From Streptomyces caniscabiei (GTDB taxonomy: Bacteria > Actinomycetota > Actinomycetes > Streptomycetales > Streptomycetaceae), in the NCBI RefSeq assembly GCF_014930365.1, contig NZ_JABXWI010000002.1, positions 186,001 to 250,000 of the forward strand: DNA of 64,000 nt. The letters run 5' to 3'. A program made the translations under genes and the position numbers. Of the stretch, positions 1 through 7,437 are shown in pieces (within the stretch, counting starts at the first letter, position 1; every line of letters begins with the position of its first letter). A model generated the notes under the pieces. It was given only the letters and a program-made list of their open reading frames with translations. It was not told the origin of the DNA and made no database searches.

Positions 1-897
1 GACGTCCTCCTACTGAGCCGCCTACCGGACCCCAGCCAGCGGACCAGCTCCAAGCCTCGGTCCACGTGCGCCGTGAGGCGCCGACCCGCGACGAGTGCGG
101 CGCCGACCCGGTTGCGGCGGCGCTTCGTTGAGGACCTGCTCGCCCGCTTCGACCGCGCCTACGAGCTCACGTCGTTCGCCGCCACTCTGCTGGTCCGGCT
201 GTGGACGTGGTCGACGTCAAGGCCCTGATCCGGCGCGACGACGCGATCACCCTGCCGCGGGAGGCCGTCCGCGGCTGTCCCAGCGAGCCCTTGGTCCAGG
301 TCCGCTGAGTCTGCGTGGTGGCGGAGTCCGACGACAGCGTGGACAACGAGTTGCCGTCCGCCGACCTGGCCCCTCGTCACCACCTACAGTGGGCACACCC
401 CGCTCCCCTACGCGCCCTTGCGCGGGATGCACCCGATTTCGCCGGTTGATGACGATGGCGCCGCGGCGCCTCCAGGATCGCGAACACCTGGTGGCGCTGA
501 ACCGGCCACGCCGGGATTCCCGCCCGGGCGGGAGGGAGCCGGAGTTGTTCACGGCGGTCTGATGCTGCGTCAGCACGACGCGGCCCTCCAGCTCCGCTGC
601 CCGCCAATCGGCGCTGCGCGAAGTCGACGGCGCCGCCCGAGGTTCACACGTCGCGCCACCGAGCCGTGGCCGCGCAGGCCACCGACGCGAGCGTGCCACC
701 CCCGGTTCCTCGTGTTCGACGTGGGCCGCTCTGCCCGGCTCGCCGTACCGCTGGTGCACGCGGGGCGGGCGCCTCCGCCTGGCACGCCCGCCGGTGCCCC
801 GCCTGTCGAAGTGTGGCGTCAAGCCGTCGGGAAAGCAGGTGGTCACCGGGCCCGTCGGCGCGTTTCCAGACTCACTCTGCCACCGTGAAAAGTGCTG
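1..897. other. No supportable gene; probable degenerate DNA
   Basis: No reading frame here resembles a known protein, and none has a ribosome binding site plus normal actinobacterial codon bias through its length. Overlapping open frames exist on both strands, as expected from GC-rich DNA. Short stretches look protein-like in one frame and then lose sense or stop, which fits decayed coding DNA. The hydrolase fragment that follows on the minus strand ends at 898, and nothing here reads as its continuation. Confidence 0.5.
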
Positions 898-1826
898 CTA
901 CGCCGCCGAGCGCACACGCAGTCCTCGCCGGAGGCCGTCCAGCACACCTGCGAGCATCGCCTGGCTGATCGCCGTGCCGGGGAGCCCTGCGGAGCCGTGG
1001 AACGTTCCCGGGTAGAGGTGGAGCTCGGTGGAGACCCCCGCCTGTACCAACCGCTGCGCGTAGCTGATCCCTTCGTCCCGCAGGGGGTCGAACTCGCAGA
1101 CGTAGACGAACGCCGGCGGCAACCCCGAGAGGTCCGCGGCACGGGCCGGGGCCGCATACGCGGGGATGTCGGGGCCTCCGAGGCGGCCTTCGCCGCCCAG
1201 GTAGTGGCTCCAGCAGATCTCGGCGATGGGGCGGTTCCACACCGGGGTGTCGGTGAAGGCCCGCATCGACGGTGTCTCCACCCGGTCGTCCAGCATCGGA
1301 ACGCCCAGGTACTGCATGCGGAGCGCCGGACCACCGCGGTCCCGGGCCATCAGGGCCACGGCCGTGGCGAGCCCGCCGCCCGCGCTGTCGCCGCCGATGG
1401 CCAGTCGGGCCGGGTCGATGCCCAGCTCCGTCGCGTGCCCGGCCGTCCAGACCAGTGCGGCGAAGGAGTCCTCCAGTCCGGCCGGGAAGGGATGCTCGGG
1501 CGCGAGCCGGTAGTCCACCGAGACCACCACCGCGCCGACCTGGTCGGCGATCCGCAGCAGGTCGGAGTGGCAGAAGTCCGGACTGCCGAGCACATAGCCG
1601 CCGCCGTGCAGGTACACCAGGCCGGGCAGGCCGCTGCCCGCCGCTTCGGCCCCGGCCGGGGCGTAGATCCGGACCGGGACCTGCGCTGCGCCGTCAGGCC
1701 CCGGGACAACAGCGGCACGGACGTCGACCGGCCGGTCCGGCTCGTACATGGGAAGGTTCGCCGTCATCGCCTTCTCGGCCGCGCGGGCGGCGGCGATGTC
1801 GGAAAACGGCAGGACGCCCGCGAGCC
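898..1826 (-). pseudogene. HSL-family alpha/beta hydrolase, 5' end lost
   Basis: This encodes a hormone-sensitive-lipase type carboxylesterase. The oxyanion motif HGGG, the nucleophile elbow GDSAGG, a late acid in DPLRDE and the final histidine in TFHG are all present, so the catalytic core is complete. Recognisable similarity begins at about LPFSDIAAARAAE, and upstream of roughly 1826 the frame runs antisense into a WYL-domain fragment on the other strand. The normal start and the first part of the N-terminal cap have therefore been cut away at a rearrangement joint. An internal ATG at 1767 could still start a 289-residue protein, so low activity is possible. It resembles the intact hydrolase at 56338-57312 in the block MLDDR and in the pattern ARA.DL.GLPPAF. 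Confidence 0.7.
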
Positions 1827-2292
1827 GCGCCGTCACACCGTGGACCCGTACGGGCTGGTCAGCAAGGCAGGCGTCTGGTACCTGGTCGCCGACCGGGACG
1901 GTGAGCCCCGGCTGTTCCGCGCCGACCGCGTCGAGGCCGCCGCGGTCACCGACGAACCCGCGCACCGCCGCCCCGGCCAGAACCTGGCCACCGTCTGGGC
2001 CCTACTGCGCGCACGCTTCGAGAGCCTGCCGGACGGCATCCGCGTCCACTGCCGCGTACGCCGCGAGCAACTGGAGATCTTCCAGCGCCTGTTCGCCTCC
2101 CAGCTGGTCGCCCCGCCCCACCCCATGGAGGACGGCTGGGCCCGTGCGGAACTCGCCTTCCGCGAACTACCCGACGTACGCGGCCTGCTCTCCCTGGGCG
2201 CCGCCGTCGAGGTCCTCGACCCGCCCGTGGCCCGCGCCGAACTCGCCGCCGTGGCCGCGGAACTCGCTGCGCTCTACCGGGTGCGAGTCTGA
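1827..2292 (+). pseudogene. C-terminal WYL-domain fragment of a YafY-type regulator
   Basis: The last about 150 residues of a helix-turn-helix/WYL transcription factor are present. They begin in the WYL core (DPYGLVSKAGVWYLVADRDG) and run through the WCX tail to a stop at 2290-2292. The N-terminal winged helix and the first half of the WYL domain are missing. Upstream the same frame lies antisense to a hydrolase fragment, so the two genes were truncated head-to-head at about 1826. There is no DNA-binding domain and no plausible start, so it is not expected to act as a regulator. Confidence 0.72.
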
Positions 2293-2528
2293 CGCCACCG
2301 GCAGACCTGCGCCGAACGGCAGGTCACCAAGGAAACCGCCACCGTCCGCACCTTGCGGATCTCGAACTCCATCTCACCCCTTGAACTGGGGTGTTGCGAC
2401 GACTCCCAGAACCCAGGCTTCCGGTGGGGCCTCACCGTCTCAGCCGCGCTCTCCCTCGCCTCTGCTCGCCGGCTCTCCGCCGTCCTCGCCACTCTTACTG
2501 TCCACAAGCGTCGATATCGCGACTCGAC

Positions 2529-2558
2529 TTGATACTCGGTATCAGTCCGATGTACGGT
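2529..2558 (+). promoter_or_regulatory. Promoter with overlapping 15-bp palindromic operator
   Basis: The sequence TGATAC-TCG-GTATCA at 2530-2544 is a perfect inverted repeat of 6+3+6. It overlaps a -35-like TTGATA (2529-2534), which sits 18 nt from a -10-like TACGGT (2553-2558). The SDR gene starts 40 bp further on with an AAGGAGAG ribosome binding site. This is the usual layout for a dimeric repressor of the TetR or MarR type. No such repressor lies next to it; the adjacent WYL fragment is broken. I see nothing else in 2293-2528. Confidence 0.6.
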
Positions 2559-2597
2559 CTTCCCATAAGACTTCACCTCGAAGGAGAGAGCTTTCCC

Positions 2598-3422
2598 ATG
2601 AGCAAGACCTGGTTCGTCACCGGTTCCTCGCGTGGCTTCGGTCGTCAGTTCGTCCAGGCGGCCCTGGAGCGTGGTGACAAGGTCGCGGCCACCGCCCGCA
2701 ACGCCGACTCCCTGGCGGATCTGGTGGCCGCCCACGGCGAGGCGGTCCTGCCGCTGACGCTGGACGTCACCGACAAGGCCGCCGCATTCGAGGCCGTCAA
2801 GCAGGCACACGAGCACTTCGGCCGCCTGGACGTGATCGTCAACAACGCCGGACACGGCCTGTTCGGCGCGGTCGAGGAGCTGACGGAACAGCAGGTCCGC
2901 GACCAGATGGAGACCAACTTCTACGGCGCCCTGTGGGTCACCCAGGCCGCCCTGCCCCTCCTGCGGGCCCAGGGCAGCGGCCACATCGTGCAGATCTCCA
3001 CGGTCGGCGGCGTCACCTCCTTCCCCAACCTGGGCGGCTACAACGCCTCCAAGTGGGCCCTGGAAGGCCTGACCGAAGCCCTCGCCCAGGAGGTCGCCGG
3101 CTTCGGCATCAAGGTCACCCTCGTCGAGCCCGGCGGCTTCGAAACCGACTGGGCCGGCTCCTCCGCCACCTTCGCCACACAGCTGCCCGCCTACGACGAC
3201 CTGCGCACCGCCGTCGCCGCCGCCTGGAGCGACGTCAAGTCCGGAGACCCCGCCGCAACCGGCCCCGCCCTGCTGAAGATCGTCGACGCCGACAACCCGC
3301 CCCTGCGCGTCTTCTTCGGCACCGCCCCCCTCCACCTCGTCCCCCACATCTACGCCGAGCGCCTCAAGACCTGGCAGGAATGGGCCGACATCTCCACCCA
3401 GGCCCAAGGCAACCCCGCATAA
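2598..3422 (+). CDS. Short-chain dehydrogenase/reductase (SDR)
   Basis: This is a classical cytoplasmic SDR of 274 residues. The N-terminus carries the cofactor motif TGSSRGFG (residues 8-15), with LDVT and NNAG following in the usual places. The active site is serine in QISTVGG and YNASKWALEG, giving the Ser-Tyr-Lys set. The arginines in RNADSL after beta strand 2 favour NADPH. Substrate cannot be told from sequence; proteins of this subgroup act on small alcohols and ketones. The start at 2598 is chosen for the AAGGAGAG site 8-15 nt upstream. It is transcribed alone, behind a palindromic operator and ahead of a hairpin at 3446-3492, which suggests induction by a specific ligand. Confidence 0.9.
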   Translation: MSKTWFVTGSSRGFGRQFVQAALERGDKVAATARNADSLADLVAAHGEAVLPLTLDVTDKAAAFEAVKQAHEHFGRLDVIVNNAGHGLFGAVEELTEQQVRDQMETNFYGALWVTQAALPLLRAQGSGHIVQISTVGGVTSFPNLGGYNASKWALEGLTEALAQEVAGFGIKVTLVEPGGFETDWAGSSATFATQLPAYDDLRTAVAAAWSDVKSGDPAATGPALLKIVDADNPPLRVFFGTAPLHLVPHIYAERLKTWQEWADISTQAQGNPA

Positions 3423-3445
3423 CCCGCGCGACGGCAGCACCCGCC

Positions 3446-3492
3446 AGGTCCGCCGGCCACCCCCCACACTCACGGGAGCGGCCGGCGGACCT
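3446..3492. terminator. Hairpin between convergent SDR and paaY-like genes
   Basis: AGGTCCGCCGGCC at 3446-3458 pairs perfectly with GGCCGGCGGACCT at 3480-3492, giving a 13-bp stem with a 21-nt loop. It starts 24 bp after the SDR stop, and the minus-strand paaY-like gene ends at 3671. There is no T tract, as is normal in Streptomyces. It could serve transcripts from either side. Confidence 0.6.
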
Positions 3493-3670
3493 ACACACGC
3501 CCACAACGAACAACCCTTGGCCGTCACCATGCGCAGCAGCGGCCTGCCGCCGCCGATCGCGGCGAGCGTCGCCGGCGCACCGACGGCCACTCAGGCGGCG
3601 ACTCGCCCCCCCGGAGCCGTTCACGATGACGCCGGCCGCCGGGCCTTGCTCTTCTCTCGTCGATTTCCGC

Positions 3671-4231
3671 TCACCTTGAACCAGGTGAGCGTTCATCCAC
3701 CCGGCAGTCCGAAGAGCTGCGGTCGATGCGCCTGAGGTCGCGCCGATGGCGCGCGCCCGCCTCGACGTAGGTGCGTACGGCGTACTCCACCCATGAGGGA
3801 TCGACTTCCCCCTCGCGCAGCCGGACCGGAACCCCCAGGGCCATGGCCCTGGGCGGGATCTCGAGGTCCTCCGGAACCAGTGCGGCGGCGCCGACCACGG
3901 CCCCCTCGTGCACGATGGCCCGATTGAGGACCACAGAGCCGGAGCCGATGAGACAGTGGCGCTCCACCGTGCATCCCTCCAGGTGGGCGTTGTGGCCGAC
4001 CACGCACTCGGGGCCGATCACGGTCGGCCACTGCTCGGTGGTGTGCAGGACGGCGCCGTCCTGGATGCTGGTGCGGGCGCCCACCTCGATGCGTCCACCG
4101 AGGTCTCCGCGCAGGACAGCACCGGGCCAGACGCTGGCTTCCGCGCCGATCGACACGCTCCCGATCACGACGGCGTCGGGGTGGACGAAGGCGCTGGAAT
4201 GAATGTCCGGCTCATCAGGCCCGAGGGGCAT
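3671..4231 (-). CDS. paaY: PaaY-like hexapeptide-repeat protein (gamma carbonic anhydrase fold)
   Basis: The 186-residue protein is a left-handed beta helix of hexapeptide repeats (for example HPDAVVIGSVSIGAEASVWP). The three metal-ligand histidines of the gamma carbonic anhydrase fold are present in LHTTEQW and GHNAH. In enteric phenylacetate gene sets the protein of this family, PaaY, is a thioesterase paired with the regulator PaaX. Here it lies divergent from a paaX gene 217 bp away, which supports PaaY over a housekeeping carbonic anhydrase. The start at 4231 (MPLGPDEPDIH) matches family N-termini; the longer frame to 4294 adds an arginine-rich unlikely leader. The thioesterase role is inferred from context, and general carbonic anhydrase-like activity is the alternative. 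Confidence 0.78.
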   Translation of the reverse strand: MPLGPDEPDIHSSAFVHPDAVVIGSVSIGAEASVWPGAVLRGDLGGRIEVGARTSIQDGAVLHTTEQWPTVIGPECVVGHNAHLEGCTVERHCLIGSGSVVLNRAIVHEGAVVGAAALVPEDLEIPPRAMALGVPVRLREGEVDPSWVEYAVRTYVEAGARHRRDLRRIDRSSSDCRVDERSPGSR

Positions 4232-4287
4232 AGACCGGCATGACCGCCACCTCGCTCGCCTGTCGGGCCGATCACCCGCCGACCCGA

Positions 4288-4340
4288 TAAACACTCTACT
4301 GATAATTCACTTTGCGACAAGATAATGTATAAGTAAAGAG
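4288..4340. promoter_or_regulatory. AT-rich divergent promoter region of paaY-like and paaX
   Basis: About 50 bp here is far more AT-rich than anything around it. It carries two GATAAT hexamers (4301-4306 and 4321-4326) and TATAAG (4328-4333), all -10-like. It sits between the divergent paaY-like and paaX genes and is the likely site of PaaX autoregulation. I did not find a clear match to the enteric PaaX operator. Confidence 0.5.
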
Positions 4341-4448
4341 CGGCCCTCCCCGCTCCCCCGCCGAAGCGCCCGGATACGCTGATGAAACCGGTGCCACGCG
4401 ACGGCGTGACACCGCAGGACGGCCTGGCAGCAAGGGAAGTGAGGGACC

Positions 4449-5357
4449 ATGGTGGATGCCGCGTCGCGCGGGCCCCGCCGGAGCACCCGCACCGGCCATG
4501 TCCCCGCAACAGGTGCGCGGCCGGTGGTCAGCCGGCGCCGGGAGATCGGTGACGTCAGCGCACGGTCGCTGCTGATGACCATGCTCGGCGAGTACGTGCT
4601 CCCCCAGGGCCGCCCGGTGTGGACCTCGGCGTTGGTGGACGCGCTGGCGAAGTTCGACGTCGAGGAGAAGTCGGCCCGCCAGGCGCTGGCCCGCACCGCC
4701 GCCGAGGGATGGCTGGCCTCCGAGCGAGTCGGACGCCGGGTGCGCTGGGCGCTCACCCCGCCGGGGCGGCGCCTGCTGACCGAGGGCGCGCGGCGCATCT
4801 ACGACTTCGGCGGCGGCGAGCGCACCTGGGACGACATCTGGCTGATGGTGCTGGTTTCGGTGCCTGAGACCAAGCGGGATCTACGCCACCAGGTGCGCAC
4901 CCGGCTCAACTGGGCCGGCTTCGGCTCCCCGGAGCCCGGCGTGTGGATCACACCACACGCCGACCGCGAGGCGGAGGCGCTCAGCGTGCTGAAGGAACTG
5001 GGGCTCGCCGACGACGCGATGTCCTTCACCGCCGCCTACGGAGCTGTGGGCAGCGAGGCGGTCATGGTGGCCCGCGCCTGGGACCTCAGCGACGTGGAGG
5101 AACGCTACGAGGCGTTCATCGACGAGTTCACCGGCCTGCGCCCCGCCGACGGCGACGCCATGCTGCACACCCAGACCATGCTGGTGCACGAATGGCGCCG
5201 CTTCCCCTTCCTCGACCCGCGGCTTCCACCGAAGCTGCTGCCGGCCAACTGGAGCGGCGCCAAGGCGGCCGACCTCTTCCACAGCAGGCACGCCGAATGG
5301 AGCCCGGCGGCGCTGGAGCGGTGGAATGAGCTGACCGGGAGTCACGGCCAGGCCTGA
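4449..5357 (+). CDS. paaX: PaaX-family transcriptional regulator
   Basis: The 302-residue protein has the PaaX domain order: an N-terminal winged helix (about residues 35-105, with SARSLLMTMLGEYV and QALARTAAEGWL), a central PaaX domain beginning near DDIWLMVLVSVPE, and a C-terminal domain ending in LPANWSGAKAADLFHSRH. PaaX proteins repress phenylacetate genes and are released by phenylacetyl-CoA. No ring-epoxidising PaaABCDE genes lie in the window; the nearest target operons are the divergent paaY-like gene and the benzoyl-CoA (box) operon. It may therefore sense an aryl-CoA thioester such as benzoyl-CoA, which is inference. The start at 4449 has a purine-rich GGGAAGTGAGGG upstream. Confidence 0.85.
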   Translation: MVDAASRGPRRSTRTGHVPATGARPVVSRRREIGDVSARSLLMTMLGEYVLPQGRPVWTSALVDALAKFDVEEKSARQALARTAAEGWLASERVGRRVRWALTPPGRRLLTEGARRIYDFGGGERTWDDIWLMVLVSVPETKRDLRHQVRTRLNWAGFGSPEPGVWITPHADREAEALSVLKELGLADDAMSFTAAYGAVGSEAVMVARAWDLSDVEERYEAFIDEFTGLRPADGDAMLHTQTMLVHEWRRFPFLDPRLPPKLLPANWSGAKAADLFHSRHAEWSPAALERWNELTGSHGQA

Positions 5358-5409
5358 GGCACCTGGAGGCGCCACACGGCCCCGGAGAAGTCCACGGGGC
5401 CCGCAGGGA

Positions 5410-5795
5410 TCACGCGCCGCTCCAGTTCGGAAACCCCTGCCGGTCTTCCGGCCGAGCTCCACCACGGCGACCTGCTCCAGCAGGTTCCTTGGCGGTTCGA
5501 AGCGAGGGCCGTACGTCTTGGCCAGGTGCCGGGCGATGTCGAGGCGGACGTCGAGTCCGACGAGGTCGCTCAGCCGCAGTGGCCACGTCGGGTGGCGATG
5601 ACCCAGCTGCATCGCACGGTCTACGCCCTCGGCCGAGGCCACGCCCTTCTCGAGTATCCGCGTGGCCTCCAGGCCGATCGCCGCCCCGAGGCAGCTGGTG
5701 GCGAAACCCGGTGCGTCGCGGACGACGATGTCTGCTGCGAAGGGGCCGCCGGGTCGCCGCAGCGGCGCGGCCAGATCGTCGACGCTCAGCCCGCT
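5410..5795 (-). pseudogene. 3-hydroxyacyl-CoA dehydrogenase, C-terminal fragment
   Basis: The minus strand encodes the C-terminal helical domain of a 3-hydroxyacyl-CoA dehydrogenase (PaaH/FadB type). VVRDAPGFATSCLGAAIGLE, the run RAMQLGHRHP and the ending GRKTGRGF are clear. The NAD-binding Rossmann half is absent. Near the 3' end the frame slips: GRKTGRGF reads in one frame and the expected aromatic tail plus stop (FPNWSGA, stop at 5410) in the next. Upstream it joins the 5' piece of an amidohydrolase. It is non-functional debris of a beta-oxidation gene that once served an aryl-CoA pathway. Confidence 0.75.
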
Positions 5796-5825
5796 GGTGT
5801 TGCCGGCCGGCCCCACCGGCCGTCG

Positions 5826-5932
5826 TTCCTCGGCTTCGGCGAGGTGTCCGCCCACTCGAACCAGGCCGGCTTGAGCGTGGACAGTCTCGGAGCGTGGACG
5901 TGCGCGTCGACCACGCTCTCACCGTCGCTCAC
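5826..5932 (-). pseudogene. Amidohydrolase, N-terminal fragment
   Basis: A GTG at 5932, 20 bp downstream of the ferredoxin gene, opens a frame beginning SDGESVVDAHVHAPRLSTLK. The DAHVH element is the first metal-binding strand of TIM-barrel amidohydrolases (Amidohydro_2). After about 36 residues the similarity ends and the DNA passes into the 3-hydroxyacyl-CoA dehydrogenase fragment. It was evidently the next gene of the benzoate operon before a deletion removed the rest. Confidence 0.65.
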
Positions 5933-5952
5933 GGCGCTCCCCGCTCGGGTGC

Positions 5953-6294
5953 TCAGCCGCGCGAGGCGTACGCGGCGACGAGTTCGGTGTCCGCGCCGAC
6001 CGCGCCGTGGCCCGTGGCGCCTCCGGGCGCGCCGATCGGCTCGTCCCGGCCCGGCAGCGGTTCGGCGAAGAACCGCTTGTTGTCGGTGACGAAGTCCTTC
6101 AGCTCCGGTGGCACCCGGCGGTCCTGCGCGATCGCCTGCACCGGGCAGACGGGCTCGCAGTTGCCGCAGTCGATGCATTCCAGCGGGTTGATGTAGAGCT
6201 TGCGGTCGCCTTCGTAGATGCAGTCGACGGGGCACTCCTCCATGCAGGAGCGGTCCATGACGTCGATGCACGGTTCGGCGATGACGTAGGGCAT
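5953..6294 (-). CDS. Ferredoxin (7Fe/8Fe, FdxA type)
   Basis: The 113-residue electron carrier has cysteines at 9, 17, 21, 25, 40, 43, 46 and 50. This is the arrangement of actinobacterial FdxA proteins, which carry a 3Fe-4S and a 4Fe-4S cluster (CIDVMDRSCMEEC, then CIDCGNCEPVC). The tail after residue 95 is a loose glycine/alanine extension. It follows the FAD reductase gene by 16 bp in the benzoate operon. The simplest role is to pass electrons from that reductase to the di-iron epoxidase BoxB, work done in proteobacteria by BoxA, which carries FAD and iron-sulfur clusters on one chain. The electron path is inferred from gene order. Confidence 0.88.
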   Translation of the reverse strand: MPYVIAEPCIDVMDRSCMEECPVDCIYEGDRKLYINPLECIDCGNCEPVCPVQAIAQDRRVPPELKDFVTDNKRFFAEPLPGRDEPIGAPGGATGHGAVGADTELVAAYASRG

Positions 6295-6310
6295 GAGGGC
6301 CTTTTCCGTG

Positions 6311-7327
6311 CTAGGCGGCGGTCGCAGCCGCTGTGGGAACGTCGGTGGAGTGGCCGGGGAACACCGGCTGTTCGGGGTCGATGTGGTGCGCGGCGTTGTT
6401 GACGGCGGTCGCCGCCTCGCCGAGGCCCACCGCGATCAGCCGCACCTTGCCGGGGTAGTCGTTGATGTCGCCGGCCGCGTATATCCCGGGGACGGACGTC
6501 CGCATGGCCGAGTCGACCGGGATGTGGCGCCGGTTCGCGATGTCGAGGCCCCAGCCGAGGAGCGGTCCGAGGTTGGCGGTGAAGCCGAGTGCGGCGATGA
6601 TCCGCCGGCAGGACAGGCGGTGAGTCCGCCCGTCGCGCTGCGTGATCTCGACGGCCTCGAGGCGCCGTCCGTCGCCCACGGCACCGGTCAGCTCGGCCTC
6701 GGTGATGATCTCCACGCCGAGGGCTTGTACGGCGGCCACCGTGGCAGGGTGTGCGCGGAAGGCTTCGCGTCGGTGGACCAGGGTGACGGACGCGGCCAGC
6801 GGGTGCAGGGTGAGGGCCCAGTCGAAGGCGCTGTCCCCGCCGCCGACGATCACCACGTCATGGCCCGCGTACTCCTCCGGCCGGCGCACGAAGTACGCCA
6901 GCCCGGCCCCCTCGTACGCGGCGGCGGCCGACAGCGGGCGGGGGGTGAAGGTGCCGATGCCGCCCGTGACGAGCACGGACCTGGCCCGCACCCGCACGCC
7001 CTGGTGCGTGGTCACGGCGAAGCCGCGCTCGGCGGTCCGTTCCAGCGTCTCGGCCCGGTGACCGAGCAGGTAGTGCGGGTCGTAGGGTGCCGCCTGCTCC
7101 AGGAGCCGGTCGACAAGCTCCCGTCCCCGCACTGCGGGGAACCCGGCGATGTCGAAGATCAGCTTCTCCGGGTACATGGCGTTGATCTGGCCGCCCGGCT
7201 CTGGCAGCGAGTCCAGCACGGTCACCGACAGACCGCGGAAACCGGCGTAGTAGGTGGCGAAGAGACCAGTGGGGCCGGCGCCGACGATGAGCAGATCCGT
7301 GCTGTGATCCGCAGGCGGCGGGGACAT
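6311..7327 (-). CDS. Thioredoxin-reductase-like ferredoxin-NADP reductase
   Basis: This is a 338-residue flavoprotein with FAD motif VGAGPTGL (residues 15-22), an NADP-binding motif VGGGDSAFDW (161-170) and the flavin-contacting AGDINDY near 290. The CxxC redox pair of true thioredoxin reductases is missing, as in ferredoxin-NADP reductases of the YumC type. LPEPGGQINAMYPEK is also typical of that group. It stands immediately before the ferredoxin gene and 110 bp after benzoate-CoA ligase. It probably moves electrons from NADPH to the ferredoxin and so to BoxB. The gap upstream (7328-7437) holds two small hairpins (CCCTCCG/CGGAGGG and CCTCTCC/GGAGAGG), which may tune expression of the downstream pair. 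Confidence 0.88.
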   Translation of the reverse strand: MSPPPADHSTDLLIVGAGPTGLFATYYAGFRGLSVTVLDSLPEPGGQINAMYPEKLIFDIAGFPAVRGRELVDRLLEQAAPYDPHYLLGHRAETLERTAERGFAVTTHQGVRVRARSVLVTGGIGTFTPRPLSAAAAYEGAGLAYFVRRPEEYAGHDVVIVGGGDSAFDWALTLHPLAASVTLVHRREAFRAHPATVAAVQALGVEIITEAELTGAVGDGRRLEAVEITQRDGRTHRLSCRRIIAALGFTANLGPLLGWGLDIANRRHIPVDSAMRTSVPGIYAAGDINDYPGKVRLIAVGLGEAATAVNNAAHHIDPEQPVFPGHSTDVPTAAATAA

Positions 7328-7437
7328 GCGCGTCCTCCTTGTCGCATGGTGGAATCAGCCCTCCGGCGGAGGGTTGTCAGCCTCTCCGGCGTCCGAGGAG
7401 AGGGGGTCCGGGGCGTAGGGGCGAAGACGCCGTCGGC

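Noticed and set aside
892..1826. Plus-strand open frame leading into the WYL fragment
   Set aside because: It is antisense to the hydrolase, whose catalytic motifs are clear. Only the part after about 1827 resembles a protein.
2274..3590. Minus-strand 438-codon frame
   Set aside because: It is the mirror frame of the SDR gene, which has the cofactor and catalytic motifs and a ribosome binding site.
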